Shown: piece after piece, positions 1 to 9,088 of the stretch
Layout: each line of letters begins with the position of its first letter
How positions within the stretch are numbered: the stretch's first letter is position 1
Assembly (NCBI RefSeq): GCF_023516615.1
Contig: NZ_JAMGBF010000061.1
Coordinates: 38,197 to 102,196, forward strand
Source of the DNA: Streptomyces panaciradicis
GTDB lineage: Bacteria; Actinomycetota; Actinomycetes; Streptomycetales; Streptomycetaceae
DNA length: 64,000 nt
Reading direction: 5' to 3'
Program-made: the position numbers and the translations under genes
The notes under the pieces: model-generated
What the model saw: the letters and a program-made list of their open reading frames with translations, nothing else
Told to the model about the DNA's origin: nothing
Databases searched by the model: none

Positions 1-236
1 TCTCCCGCGACTGGGCGACCGAGGACGCGGAGGTCACCGAGTTCCTGCGGGGCAACAACCACACCGTGGTGATGCAGGACGTGGACGCGCTCAACCTGCT
101 GCAGCGGACGCTGGGTTCGGAGCGGACGGGGTACCAGGAGCTGAGCATCAACATCGACACCGGCGGCCTGGCCGCCCGCCGCATCCTCGCCCGGCTGGTC
201 GAGGAGGGCGACAAGCCCGTGGAGAAGGTTCTGTGA
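1..236 (+). CDS. Rieske-type oxygenase large subunit, C-terminal end (partial)
   Basis: This is the last 77 codons of a gene that begins before the window. The visible sequence (TEFLRGNNHTVVMQDVDALN, then ELSINIDTGGLAARRILARL, ending EKVL) looks like the C-terminus of the catalytic alpha subunit of Rieske non-haem iron oxygenases of the glycine-betaine/carnitine demethylase type. These hydroxylate or demethylate small substrates using electrons from a reductase. Two genes downstream lies a matching ferredoxin reductase, and the stop codon overlaps the next start (GTGA), so the three form one operon. The Rieske and iron-binding motifs lie outside the window, so the substrate cannot be judged here. 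Confidence 0.65.
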   Translation, partial: SRDWATEDAEVTEFLRGNNHTVVMQDVDALNLLQRTLGSERTGYQELSINIDTGGLAARRILARLVEEGDKPVEKVL

Positions 237-409
237 GCAACGGCCCCACCGGCGAGATCTACCGCATCGACTGGCTGCCGGGCACCGACGTCCTGCACGG
301 CACCTGCCACTGCGGAGCCGAGCACACCGCCCAGGACCCGGTCGAGATGTGGGAGTGGATGCTCGGCCACCCCGAAGGACACCGGCCCTCGGAAGGCAGC
401 ACCTCATGA
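233..409 (+). CDS. small hypothetical protein (58 aa) between oxygenase and reductase
   Basis: A GTG start overlaps the oxygenase stop by 4 bases, and the stop overlaps the reductase ATG (ATGA). This double coupling is the main evidence that it is a real gene. The protein begins VSNGPTGEIYRIDWLPGTDV and contains a Cys-His-Cys cluster (GTCHCGAEH, near residues 28-36) followed by WEWMLGHPEGH. The cysteines could bind a metal or be redox-active. I do not recognise a family. Its place between an oxygenase and its reductase suggests an accessory role in electron transfer or assembly, which is inference. Confidence 0.6.
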   Translation: MSNGPTGEIYRIDWLPGTDVLHGTCHCGAEHTAQDPVEMWEWMLGHPEGHRPSEGSTS

Positions 410-1341
410 CCGTGTACGAAGCCGAACTCGTCGTCGGCAGCCGGGAGTTCGCGGCCGACGGCGTGCTCGCCCTCACCCTGCGCCATCCTCTCGGCGAGGA
501 TCTGCCGGCCTGGGAGCCGGGCGCCCATGTCGACGTCGTGCTCGGGCCGGAGCTGGAGCGGCAGTACTCGCTGTGCGGGGACCCCGCGGACCGCTCGGCG
601 TGGCGGATCGCTGTGCTGCGCGAGCCGGCCGGGCGGGGCGGATCGGCGCATGTGCACGAGCAGTTGGGGGTCGGCGACAAGGTGCGGGTGCGCGGGCCGC
701 GCAACCACTTCCGGCTGGAGGACGCGCCCCGGTACCGGTTCGTCGCCGGCGGCATCGGCATCACCCCGATCCTGCCGATGCTGGCCGCGGCCGAGGCGGC
801 GGGCGCCGAGTGGACCCTGCTGTACGGCGGCCGGACGCGTCACTCCCTGGCCTTCACCGGGGAGTTGGCGCGCTACGGCGACCGGGTGACCGTCGCCCCG
901 CAGGACGAGACGGGTCTGCTGGACCTCGGCTCCGTCCTCGGCGACCTGCCCGCGGACACGCTCGTCTACTGCTGCGGTCCGGGCCCGCTGCTCGACGCGG
1001 TCGAGGAACGCTGCCCGGCCGGGCGGCTGCGCGTCGAGCGGTTCACTCCGAAGGCCCAGGAGGCCGGCGAGAACGGCGCGTTCGAGGTGGAGCTGGCGCA
1101 GAGCGGGCGTACGGTGACCGTCGCACCGGACGTCTCGGTGCTGGACGCCGTCCGGGCCGCGGGCGTGGAGGTGCTGTTCTCCTGCACCGAGGGCACCTGC
1201 GGCACCTGCGAGACCGACGTGCTGGAGGGCACCCCGGACCACCGGGACTCGGTGCTCACGGACGCCGAGCGCGAGAGCGGGGAGACGATGATGATCTGCG
1301 TCTCCCGCTGCCGCGGCAGGAGGCTCGTGCTGGATCTCTGA
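406..1341 (+). CDS. oxygenase reductase: flavin/NAD domain plus plant-type [2Fe-2S] ferredoxin
   Basis: The 311-residue protein has the order of phthalate dioxygenase/vanillate demethylase reductases. A flavin-binding barrel carries RQYSLCG (residues 52-58), a nucleotide-binding domain carries GGIGITP (115-121), and a C-terminal ferredoxin has Cys260, Cys265, Cys268 and Cys298 (C-x4-C-x2-C-x29-C). It would pass electrons from NAD(P)H through flavin and the iron-sulfur cluster to the Rieske oxygenase encoded upstream. The ATG at 406 overlaps the preceding stop. An in-frame ATG at 349 lies inside the upstream gene and is less likely. The operon appears to end here, facing the convergent haemoglobin gene. 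Confidence 0.88.
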   Translation: MTVYEAELVVGSREFAADGVLALTLRHPLGEDLPAWEPGAHVDVVLGPELERQYSLCGDPADRSAWRIAVLREPAGRGGSAHVHEQLGVGDKVRVRGPRNHFRLEDAPRYRFVAGGIGITPILPMLAAAEAAGAEWTLLYGGRTRHSLAFTGELARYGDRVTVAPQDETGLLDLGSVLGDLPADTLVYCCGPGPLLDAVEERCPAGRLRVERFTPKAQEAGENGAFEVELAQSGRTVTVAPDVSVLDAVRAAGVEVLFSCTEGTCGTCETDVLEGTPDHRDSVLTDAERESGETMMICVSRCRGRRLVLDL

Positions 1342-1390
1342 ACCGGCGGCGAAGCGCGGACCGACGGCGCCGGCCGACCGGGGATGAGCG

Positions 1391-1786
1391 TCAGGCGGTG
1401 ACGATGTCCGTCTTCAGCGGCAGCAGGGCCTCGGCGATCGTGCCGATGGTCGCCTCGTCCACCCCGGCCTCGGTGAGCGCGCCGGCCAGGTGGCCCACGA
1501 CCTTGCCGAAGGCGTCGTCCGTGACGGCCAGGTGCTCGTGGGCCTTGCGCATGGAGCGGCCGGAGTAGGGGCGGGTGGCCCCGAGGGCCTGGCCGATGAA
1601 GCGCCGCTGGTGCTGCTTGAGGCGGTCCAGGTCCACCCCCGTGAAATACGGCCGGAGGTCGCGGTCGCCGAGGACCCTGTCGTAGAAGAGGTCGACGACG
1701 GCCCCGACGGCGTCTTCCCCTCCGAGCTGCTCGAAGAGGGTGAGGGACGGGGTCGGGGCCGGCGTGCCGGAGGTGGTGTCGGTCAT
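1391..1786 (-). CDS. glbN: group 1 truncated haemoglobin
   Basis: A 131-residue 2-on-2 globin of the trHbN class. Residues aligning with the mycobacterial protein are visible: the B10 tyrosine (FYDRV, Tyr35) and the proximal F8 histidine in SMRKAHEH (His83), followed by VVGHLAGALTEAGV. Such proteins bind oxygen and nitric oxide, and several act as NO dioxygenases. The N-terminal 15 residues are low-complexity (Ser, Thr, Pro). It is a single gene, convergent with the reductase, and its promoter must lie in the 143-base gap before the glucanase gene. No link to its neighbours is apparent. Confidence 0.85.
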   Translation of the reverse strand: MTDTTSGTPAPTPSLTLFEQLGGEDAVGAVVDLFYDRVLGDRDLRPYFTGVDLDRLKQHQRRFIGQALGATRPYSGRSMRKAHEHLAVTDDAFGKVVGHLAGALTEAGVDEATIGTIAEALLPLKTDIVTA

Positions 1787-1929
1787 GGGGTCAGCGTCGC
1801 GACGCCGTCTTGCCGGGGCGTGAGGAAAGGGTTTCCGGGCTGTCAGAAGGCCCTCCGACGGGAACGGGACCGCGGTGAACTCTTCGCAACCGGCTCCTCA
1901 CGCGCCGAGCGGACGCCCGAAACAGGGGG

Positions 1930-4092
1930 TCAGCTGGTCAGGTACGCCTCCACCTCGCTGAACTGACCAGCCGGCCAGCCGGTGTTGGCGCTCACGGACA
2001 GCCGCAGGTACCGCAGGTTCGTGCTCGCGGGCAGCGCGACGGTGGCCGTGTTGCCGCTCGCCGGGTCGAAGCGGTAGCCGGTGGAGCCGACCACGGTCGC
2101 GTAGGAGGAGCCGTCGGTGCTGCCCAGCACGGTGATGGTCTGGGTCCGCGCGCCCCACGCGGAGGACGGCGGCAGCTTCAGCACCAGACGGCGGACCGCG
2201 TAGGACGAGCCGAGGTCGACCGTCCAGGACTGCGGGAAGGCGTTGTTCGTCGACTCCCAGTAGCTGTTGGCGTCGCCGTCGACGGCCTTGCCGGGCGTGT
2301 AGACGTCCTGCGAGCCGGTCGCGGTGGCGGGGCGGCCCTTGGCCAGGTTGCGGCCCGGGTCCGGGTCGGGGTTGCCCTGACCGGGCTGCGGCCAGGTCGA
2401 GCAGTCCGACCAGGTGCTGCTCCAGCCGGAGTTGCCGCCGCCGTCGGTGAGGGTGAAGGTACCCGAGCTCGCCGGGTAGGGGCAGTTGTAGACGCCGGCG
2501 ACGCCGACGGCGGTGGCGCTCACGTTGCGGAAGGTGGCGGCGCCCTGCGCCTCGGCCTGGACCACGACCGTGCCGGTGTTCTTCACGGTGGCGCCGTCCA
2601 CGGTGACGTTGCGGACGGGGTAGCCCTGTCCCCCGCCCGAGACGAACTCGAAGGCGCTGTAGGGGCTGTCGGTGACCGTCGTGTTGGTGATGTTGACGGT
2701 GGCGTTGATCGCGCTGTCGTAGGAGTCGACGCGCAACGCGCCCATCGGGTGGTTCCAGTTGGGGTTCATCGCGCCCGCGCGGACGAGGGTGTTGCCGTCG
2801 ACCGTGATCGTGCCGGCGAGCGGGGAGAACGGGTCGAGGAACTTCTGGTTGGAGATCGCGATGCCGCTGCCGAGGGCGTTGGTGTCGGAGACCAGGTTGT
2901 TCTTCACGGCGATGTCGGTGCCGCCGTAGATCGCGATGCCGTTGGCGAGGTTGGGCTGGGAGATGGTGTTGTTCTCGAAGCTGCTGTTGCTGTCCGCCCC
3001 GTTCAGCGACCACATGGCGAGCGAGTCGTCGCCCTGGTTGCGCAGGAAGTTGCCCCGCACCCGGACGCCGTGCGCGTTGCCGTTGAGGTTGAGGCCGTCG
3101 GCGGTGGTGTCGAGGATGCGGCTGTTCTCGACGACCAGGTTGTCGTTGTTGCCCATCAGCCACAGACCGACCTTCATGTGCTGGATCCACATGCCGGAGA
3201 CCGAACTGTTAGGGCCCAGAGCCCCGTTGACGAAGTTGTCGGGGTTGGAGTCGACGCGTTCGGTGACCTCGCCCATGACCGCGAAGTCCTTGATGTGGAC
3301 GCCTCCGGAGGAGCTGGACTGGTCGATGAAGCGGGAGGTGTGCACGACCGAGTACCAGCTGCCGGCGCCCTGGAGGGTGACGTTCTGGACGCCGCCGAGG
3401 GAGGAGGTCAGCTTGTAGTCGCCCGGCGGGATCCACACCACTCCGCCCTGGGCGGCGGCGATGGCGTCCCGGAATGCCTGGGTGGAGTCGCCGTTGCCGC
3501 TGGGGTCGGCGCCCTTGGAGGTGACCGAGACCGACCCGGCCGGCTGGCTCGCGGCCTGGCCGACCTGCTCGAAGTCGGCGACATCGACGGTGACTTGGGT
3601 GCCGGTGGCCTGGAAGGCGACCTTGTCGCCCAGCTGGACGTCCTGCCCCAGGAGCAGCCGGGCGTCGTCGAAGAAGTGGTGTGTCTTGGCGCCGGGGATC
3701 CAGCTGGTGTCGATGTAGGAGTACTTGGAGGTCACCGGCAGGGTCCTGGCGATCTTGGTGCCGTTGACGTACACGTCGAGGGAGCCCGACTGGCCGTCCG
3801 GGACGCTGTAGGAGAGGTTCACGGCGTTGGCCGCGCGCGGCGCGGTGAACTCGACGCGCTGCCCGGCGGAGAGGCGTACGGCCTGCCGTCCCGACGCCTC
3901 GGAGGCGAGGGTGCCCTGGGTGTGGTCGGGGCCGATCTTGGTGCCGGTGGTGGTGGCCGACTCGGCCTCGACCGAGGTGAAGGGCAGGGTGGCGCCGGCG
4001 GCCGCGTGGGCGGTGGGCGCGGTGGTGGTGAGCAGGCCGGCGGAGAGGGCGACCACCATGGCGGCTGGCATGCCCCTGACAGTTCTGCGCAT
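1930..4092 (-). CDS. secreted GH87-like endo-alpha-glucanase (mycodextranase/alpha-1,3-glucanase type) with discoidin domain
   Basis: 720 residues. A Sec signal peptide (MRRTVRGMPAAMVVALSAGL, cleaved near AHAAA) precedes a beta-sandwich carbohydrate-binding region (about 35-180), a right-handed beta-helix opening with SKGADPSGNGDSTQAFRDAI (about 190-570), a short Gly/Pro/Asp linker and a C-terminal F5/8 type C (CBM32-like) domain (about 585-720). The helix holds Asp332 (TADGLN) and the pair Asp355/Asp356 (NQGDDS). The 23-residue gap matches the three catalytic aspartates I recall for GH87 alpha-1,3-glucanases. It is last in an operon with an alpha-glucosidase and an importer, which supports alpha-1,3 or mixed alpha-1,3/1,4 glucan as substrate. 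Another beta-helix glycosidase is possible. Confidence 0.72.
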   Translation of the reverse strand: MRRTVRGMPAAMVVALSAGLLTTTAPTAHAAAGATLPFTSVEAESATTTGTKIGPDHTQGTLASEASGRQAVRLSAGQRVEFTAPRAANAVNLSYSVPDGQSGSLDVYVNGTKIARTLPVTSKYSYIDTSWIPGAKTHHFFDDARLLLGQDVQLGDKVAFQATGTQVTVDVADFEQVGQAASQPAGSVSVTSKGADPSGNGDSTQAFRDAIAAAQGGVVWIPPGDYKLTSSLGGVQNVTLQGAGSWYSVVHTSRFIDQSSSSGGVHIKDFAVMGEVTERVDSNPDNFVNGALGPNSSVSGMWIQHMKVGLWLMGNNDNLVVENSRILDTTADGLNLNGNAHGVRVRGNFLRNQGDDSLAMWSLNGADSNSSFENNTISQPNLANGIAIYGGTDIAVKNNLVSDTNALGSGIAISNQKFLDPFSPLAGTITVDGNTLVRAGAMNPNWNHPMGALRVDSYDSAINATVNITNTTVTDSPYSAFEFVSGGGQGYPVRNVTVDGATVKNTGTVVVQAEAQGAATFRNVSATAVGVAGVYNCPYPASSGTFTLTDGGGNSGWSSTWSDCSTWPQPGQGNPDPDPGRNLAKGRPATATGSQDVYTPGKAVDGDANSYWESTNNAFPQSWTVDLGSSYAVRRLVLKLPPSSAWGARTQTITVLGSTDGSSYATVVGSTGYRFDPASGNTATVALPASTNLRYLRLSVSANTGWPAGQFSEVEAYLTS

Positions 4093-4141
4093 GTGCTGAT
4101 CCCTTCGGGAGGTGGGGGTGAGGGGATGGCGGGACGCGGTC

Positions 4142-5740
4142 TCAGGCGCGCAGCCAGACCGCGGTGTCCTTCGGCAGCCGTCCCTCCTCGTCCAGGGGGC
4201 CGCTGCCGAGCAGGAGTCGAGAGTGGTCGGGCAGAGGTGCGGGCGGGTCGGCGAGGTTCACCACGCACAGGGTGTCGGCACGGGCGAAGGCGAGGACGCC
4301 GTCGGGCGCGGGCAGCCAGGTGAGCGGGCCGTCGCCGAAGGCCGGGCGGAGCCGGATCGCGGCCCGGTACAGGGCGAGCATCGAGCCGGGGTCGGCGGCC
4401 TGGAGGTCGGCGGCGTACGCGGACCAGCCGGCGGGCTGCGGAAGCCACGGCTCCTGCCGCGCGCCGAAGCCCGCGTGGGGTGCGTCGGCCGTCCAGGGCA
4501 GCGGCACCCGGCAGCCGTCGCGGCCGGGGTCGGCGCCCTGGGAGCGGAAGTACATCGGGTCCTGGATGCGCTCGCGCGGGATGTCGGCCTCGGGCAGCCC
4601 GAGTTCCTCGCCCTGGTAGACGTAGACGGCACCGGGCAGGGCGAGCGAGAGCAGGGCGGCCGCGCGGGCGCGCCGGGTGCCGAGCGCGAGGTCGGTGGGG
4701 GTGCCGAACGCCTTGGCCGCGAAGTCGAAGCCGGTCTCCGCGCGGCCGTAGCGGGTGGCGGTCCGGGTGACGTCGTGGTTGCACAGCACCCAGGTGGCGG
4801 GGGCGCCGACCGGGGCGTGCTCGGCGAGCGTGGTGTCGACGGACGCGCGCAGGCGGTCCGCCTCCCAGGGGCAGGACAGGAACGAGAAGTTGAAGGCGGT
4901 GTGCAGTTCGTCGGGGCGCAGGTAGCGGGCGAAGCGCTCGGCGTCGGGCAGCCACACCTCGCCGACGAACACGCCGTCGTAGTCGTCGGCGACGGCCCGC
5001 CAGGAGCGGTAGATGTCGTGGAGTTCGTCGCGGTCGACGAACGGGTTGGGGTCGCGGCCCGCGACGAAGTCCGGCAGGTCGGGGTCCTTGGCGAGCAGTG
5101 CCGCCGAGTCGATGCGGACGCCCGCCACTCCCCGTTCGAACCAGAACCGCAGGATGTCCTCGTGCTCCTGGCGGACGGCCGGGTGGGCCCAGTTGAGGTC
5201 CGGCTGCTCGGGGGTGAACAGGTGCAGGTACCAGTCCCCGTCGGGCAGCCGGGTCCACACGGGGTCGGTGGAGCCGACGAACTGGGACGGCCAGTCGTTG
5301 GGCGGGAGATGGCCGCCCGGGCCGCGGCCGGGCCGGAAGTGGAACAGCTCGCGCTCGGCGCTGCCGGGGCCCGCGGCGAGCGCGGCCCGGAACCAGGGGT
5401 GCTGGTCGGAGACGTGGTTGGGCACGATGTCGACGATGGTGCGGATGCCGAGCTCCCGTGCCTCGGCGATCAGCTTCTCGGCCTCCGCGAGGGTGCCGAA
5501 CGCCGGGTCGACGACGCGGTAGTCGGCGACGTCGTAGCCGCCGTCCTTCATCGGCGAGAGGTACCAGGGGTTGAACCACAGCGCGTCGACGCCGAGTTCG
5601 GCGAGGTACGGCAGCTTGGAGCGGACGCCGGCGAGGTCTCCGGTGCCGTCGCCGTCGCCGTCGGCGAAGCTGCGGACGTAGACCTGGTAGATGACGGCGG
5701 AGCGCCACCAGTCCTTCCGGGCAGGGGTGGGCTGTCCCAC
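4142..5740 (-). CDS. GH13 alpha-glucosidase
   Basis: 532 residues without a signal peptide, so cytoplasmic. The four GH13 regions are present: DIVPNH (104-109), GVRIDSA with nucleophile Asp211, FVGEVW with acid/base Glu261, and CNHDVT with His322/Asp323. The start YQVYVRSFADGDGDGTGDL is typical of oligo-alpha-glucosidases. It would release glucose from imported alpha-gluco-oligosaccharides. It lies 30 bases after the permease gene and 49 bases before the secreted glucanase. The exact linkage preference (1,3, 1,4 or 1,6) cannot be read from the sequence. Confidence 0.9.
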   Translation of the reverse strand: MGQPTPARKDWWRSAVIYQVYVRSFADGDGDGTGDLAGVRSKLPYLAELGVDALWFNPWYLSPMKDGGYDVADYRVVDPAFGTLAEAEKLIAEARELGIRTIVDIVPNHVSDQHPWFRAALAAGPGSAERELFHFRPGRGPGGHLPPNDWPSQFVGSTDPVWTRLPDGDWYLHLFTPEQPDLNWAHPAVRQEHEDILRFWFERGVAGVRIDSAALLAKDPDLPDFVAGRDPNPFVDRDELHDIYRSWRAVADDYDGVFVGEVWLPDAERFARYLRPDELHTAFNFSFLSCPWEADRLRASVDTTLAEHAPVGAPATWVLCNHDVTRTATRYGRAETGFDFAAKAFGTPTDLALGTRRARAAALLSLALPGAVYVYQGEELGLPEADIPRERIQDPMYFRSQGADPGRDGCRVPLPWTADAPHAGFGARQEPWLPQPAGWSAYAADLQAADPGSMLALYRAAIRLRPAFGDGPLTWLPAPDGVLAFARADTLCVVNLADPPAPLPDHSRLLLGSGPLDEEGRLPKDTAVWLRA

Positions 5741-5770
5741 GGTGCGTGCCTTTCTGTCGGAGGGAGGGCG

Positions 5771-6631
5771 TCAGCCCTTGGTGCTGCCCGCGCTGATCCC
5801 GGCGATGATGTGCCGCTGGAAGACGAGGAACAGGGCGACCATCGGGATGCTGGCGATGACCATCGCGGCGATGAGCACGGTCAGTTGGATGTTCTGCGAC
5901 AGCTGGACCAGGGCCACGCTGATGGGCTGCTTGTCGGTGTCGGAGAAGACCATCAGCGGCCAGAGGAAGTCCTGCCACACGGCCACCAGCGCGAAGATCG
6001 ACACCACGCCGAGGACGGGCCGCGACATGGGCAGCACGATCGACCACAGCGTGCGCAGCTTCCCGGCGCCGTCGATCTCCGCGGCCTCCAGCACGTCGCG
6101 CGGGAGCTGGTCGAAGAACCGCTTGAGCAGATAGAGGTTGAAGGCGTTGGCGACGGCCGGCAGCCAGATCGCGACGGGATCGTTGAGCAGGCCCAGGTCG
6201 GCGACGGTGAGGTACTTCGGTACGACGAGGGCCTGGGCCGGGACCATCAGTGTGGCCAGGATGCCGCCGAGGATCAGCTTGCCGAAGGCGGGCCGGAGCT
6301 TGGACAGGGCATAGGCCGCGGCGGTGCAGAACACCAGCTGGCAGGCCCAGGCGCCGGCCGCCTGGACGAGGGTGTTCCACAGGTGCTGCGGCAGCTGCAT
6401 CAGGTCCCAGGCGTCCGTGTAGCCGCCGAGGTGCCAGCGCTCGGGGACGAGGGTCGGCGGGGTCCGGGCGATCTCGTCCGGCGACTTCATCGCGCCGGTC
6501 ACCATCCAGTAGACCGGGAAGAGGAAGGCGAGGGCGAAGAGCAGGACGACGGCCGTGAAGACGCTCCAGTACAGCGCCCTGCCGCGGGGGCGGGCGAGGA
6601 CCGCCGGGGAGACAAGGGTCCGGGTGCTCAC
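5771..6631 (-). CDS. sugar ABC transporter permease (MalG type)
   Basis: 286 residues with about six membrane helices and the cytoplasmic EAA loop (EAAEIDGAGKLRTLWSIVLP) that contacts the ATPase. The CUT1 MalG-like ending QRHIIAGISAGSTKG is typical. The GTG start at 6631 overlaps the stop of the upstream permease (GTGA), which rules out the longer open frame. With its partner permease and binding protein it would import oligosaccharides released by the glucanase. No ATPase gene is present in the operon. In Streptomyces a shared MsiK-type ATPase usually serves such importers. Confidence 0.9.
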   Translation of the reverse strand: MSTRTLVSPAVLARPRGRALYWSVFTAVVLLFALAFLFPVYWMVTGAMKSPDEIARTPPTLVPERWHLGGYTDAWDLMQLPQHLWNTLVQAAGAWACQLVFCTAAAYALSKLRPAFGKLILGGILATLMVPAQALVVPKYLTVADLGLLNDPVAIWLPAVANAFNLYLLKRFFDQLPRDVLEAAEIDGAGKLRTLWSIVLPMSRPVLGVVSIFALVAVWQDFLWPLMVFSDTDKQPISVALVQLSQNIQLTVLIAAMVIASIPMVALFLVFQRHIIAGISAGSTKG

Positions 6632-7584
6632 GCGTCCTCCTCTCCGGAGCGGGTCAGTCGCAGGTAGACCGCGGAGAAGGCGCCGAGCAGCACCAGCAGC
6701 ATGACGCTCAGCGCGCAGGCGCCGCCGAAGTCGTTGTAGAGGAAGGCGTACTTGTAGATCAGGTACAGGACGGTGACGGTGGCGTTCTCCGGGCCGCCGC
6801 CCGTGATCACGAACGGCTCGGTGAACACCTGCATCGTCGCGATGATCTGAAGGAGCATCAGCATCAGGATGACGAAGCGCGTCTGGGGGACGGTGACGTG
6901 CCGGACGCGCTGCAGCAGGCTCGCGCCGTCGAGTTCGGCGGCCTCGTACAGCTCGCCGGGGATGGACTGCAGGGCGGCGAGGTAGATCAGGACGGTGCCG
7001 CCCATGTTGGCCCAGGTCGCCACGAGGACGAGGGAGACGAGCGCGGTGTCGGCGCCGTTGGACCAGTTCGAGGTGGGCAGGTGCAGGAAGCGCAGCGCCT
7101 CGTTGGCGAGGCCGGCCCCCGGGTCGTAGAACCACTTCCACAGCAGGGCGCTGACCACCGGCGGGATCATCACCGGCAGGTAGACCACGACTCTGAAGAA
7201 CGCCTTGGCGTGCCGGAGTTCGTTGAGGACGAGGGCCATCACGAACGGGATCGCGAACCCGATCAGCAGGGCGAGCAGGGTGAAGGTGAGCGTGTTGCGC
7301 CAGGCGGCGGTGAACTCGGGGTCGTGCCAGACGCGGGTGAAGTTGGCGGTGCCGACCCACTCGGGCGAGGAGCCCGGCGTGTACTTCTGGAAGGCGATCA
7401 CGACGGCGCGGATCGCCGGGTACCAGGAGAACAGGGCGAAGCAGACGAGGCCGCCGAGGAGGAAGGCGTAGGCCCGGGCCTGCTCGGCGAGGCGGCGCCG
7501 CCCCCGGCCCCCTACCGGGGGCGGCGCCGGTTCGGTGGCGGCGACGGCCCGGGTCACCGGTCGCCGTTCGGCCGTCTTGGTCAT
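6628..7584 (-). CDS. sugar ABC transporter permease (MalF type)
   Basis: 318 residues. A short basic, proline-rich cytoplasmic N-terminus (about 1-35) precedes six predicted membrane helices. The EAA loop reads EAAELDGASLLQRVRHVTVP. The ATG at 7584 follows the binding-protein stop by only 5 bases, so the two are co-translated. It pairs with the MalG-type permease through a 4-base overlap. This is a CUT1-family carbohydrate importer, and the substrate is inferred from the two alpha-glucanases in the operon. Confidence 0.9.
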   Translation of the reverse strand: MTKTAERRPVTRAVAATEPAPPPVGGRGRRRLAEQARAYAFLLGGLVCFALFSWYPAIRAVVIAFQKYTPGSSPEWVGTANFTRVWHDPEFTAAWRNTLTFTLLALLIGFAIPFVMALVLNELRHAKAFFRVVVYLPVMIPPVVSALLWKWFYDPGAGLANEALRFLHLPTSNWSNGADTALVSLVLVATWANMGGTVLIYLAALQSIPGELYEAAELDGASLLQRVRHVTVPQTRFVILMLMLLQIIATMQVFTEPFVITGGGPENATVTVLYLIYKYAFLYNDFGGACALSVMLLVLLGAFSAVYLRLTRSGEEDA

Positions 7585-7589
7585 GGCGG

Positions 7590-8939
7590 TCAGCTCCGCG
7601 CCAGGATGCCGTCGATCTTGCCGGAGGCGTCCTTGAGGAGCTGGTCGATGTCGGCGTCCTTCTTGGTGAGGACGGCGGAGACGGCGCCGTCGAGGACGGA
7701 GTAGATCTGCTGGGCGTCCGGCGGCTCGATCTTCATCTGCAGGCTCTGGTTGCCGTCGAGGAACGCCTGGTAGTTCTCCACCGGGACGTTGGCGTTGGCC
7801 TTCTTGACCTGCTGGTCGGTGGCGTCGGCGGCGCCGGTGAACAGGCGCGGCTCGGGCAGGCCGACGGGCGCGTTCGCCTTCTTGGCGCGGGCGTAGTCGC
7901 CGAGGAAGCCCTTGCCGGGGGTGAGGAACATGTGGTCGAGCCACTTCAGGCCGGCGCGGATCTGGGCGGGCGTGTCGTGCTTGTTGAACATGTAGCCGTC
8001 GCCGCCGATGAGCGTGCCCTTGCCGCCGGGCATGGGGGCGAGCGCGAGGTCCTTGTAGTCGCCGCCCTTCTCCTTGACCAGGATCGGGATGTTGTCGGGG
8101 GCGGAGAGGTACATGCCGAGCTTGCCCGAACCCATCATCTGCTGCACGTCGTTGATGACGAGGAGCTGCTTGCTGCCCATCGAGTCGTCGGTCCACCGCA
8201 TGTCGTGCAGGTTCTGCAGGACGGCGCGGCCCTCGGGGGTGTCGATGGTGGCCTTCCTGCCGTCGGCGCTCACCACGTCCCCGCCCTGGGAGTACAGCTC
8301 GGCGGTGAAGTGCCAACCGCCCTGGTTCTGGGCGCTGTAGTCGGCGTATCCGACGGTGCCGCCGCCGAGGGCGGCGATCTTCTTGGCGTCGGCGCGGACC
8401 TCCTCCCAGGTGGTGGGCGGCCTGTCCGGGTCGAGGCCGGCCTTCTGGAAGAGCTTGCGGTTGTAGATCAGGCCCATCGAGTAACCGGTGCGCGGGATGC
8501 CGTAGATCTTGCCGTCGACGGTGTAGATGTCGCGCAACTGCTTCTGGATGGTGGCGTAGCTCTTCAACTCCTTGACGTACGGGGTGAGATCGGCCGCCTG
8601 ATGGATGTCGACGACGTGTCCGGCGTCGGTGAAGTACGTGTAGAAGACGTCCTCCATCTGGCCGCCGGCGAGCTTGGCGTCGAAGGTCTTGGGGTCCTGG
8701 CAGGGGAAGGCGTCGTGGGCGACGACGTCGATGTCCGGGTGCTTCTTCTCGAAGGCGGCGACGTCCTGCTCGAAGAACCCGCGGTCGACCTTGGCGCTCT
8801 TGGGCGGTTCGCAGTTGACGGTGATGCGCGTCTTGCCGCCGGACGAGCCGTCGTCGCCCGACCCGCAGGCGGAGGCGGCGAGCGCGAGCGAGCAGACGCT
8901 GAGCGCGGCGAACGTACGGCGGAACCCGGTGCTTGTCAT
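7590..8939 (-). CDS. sugar-binding lipoprotein of ABC transporter
   Basis: 449 residues. MTSTGFRRTFAALSVCSLAL followed by AASAC is a lipoprotein signal with a lipobox cysteine near residue 25, so the mature protein is anchored outside the membrane. The body is a family 1 extracellular solute-binding fold (YADYSAQNQGGWHF, GDGYMFNKHD). It is the first gene of the importer/glucosidase/glucanase operon. The ATG at 8939 is preferred over upstream in-frame starts because the signal peptide begins there and a GAGGGG ribosome-binding sequence sits just upstream. Confidence 0.9.
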   Translation of the reverse strand: MTSTGFRRTFAALSVCSLALAASACGSGDDGSSGGKTRITVNCEPPKSAKVDRGFFEQDVAAFEKKHPDIDVVAHDAFPCQDPKTFDAKLAGGQMEDVFYTYFTDAGHVVDIHQAADLTPYVKELKSYATIQKQLRDIYTVDGKIYGIPRTGYSMGLIYNRKLFQKAGLDPDRPPTTWEEVRADAKKIAALGGGTVGYADYSAQNQGGWHFTAELYSQGGDVVSADGRKATIDTPEGRAVLQNLHDMRWTDDSMGSKQLLVINDVQQMMGSGKLGMYLSAPDNIPILVKEKGGDYKDLALAPMPGGKGTLIGGDGYMFNKHDTPAQIRAGLKWLDHMFLTPGKGFLGDYARAKKANAPVGLPEPRLFTGAADATDQQVKKANANVPVENYQAFLDGNQSLQMKIEPPDAQQIYSVLDGAVSAVLTKKDADIDQLLKDASGKIDGILARS

Positions 8940-9088
8940 CGGTGGACCCCTCGTGGCAGGAGCGTGGAAAGCCCACGGCGGCCTGCGAGCGCACACCACC
9001 GTGTCCGGCGCCGCACACTCAAGCACCGCCGACATCCGTCCGCAAGATGTCGCGCATCATCTGTAATTATTTGACAGCCGGGTGGATC
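8940..9088 (-). promoter_or_regulatory. promoter region of the alpha-glucan operon
   Basis: A 149-base gap between the LacI-type gene and the binding-protein gene. It contains an unusually AT-rich stretch (TAATTATTTGACA on the plus strand, 9064-9076). A CGCAAG element at 9041-9046 matches the half-site repeated upstream of the LacI-type regulator gene. I see no clear -35/-10 pair on the minus strand, so the promoter position is only approximate. Confidence 0.4.

Noticed and set aside
5771..7360. A 529-codon frame suggesting a fused permease protein
   Set aside because: The N-terminal part is out-of-frame reading of the neighbouring permease gene. The real start is the GTG at 6631 overlapping the upstream stop.
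9064..9080. TTGACA on the plus strand at 9071 as a promoter
   Set aside because: It points into the 3' end of the minus-strand LacI-type gene with no plus-strand gene downstream and no matching -10.
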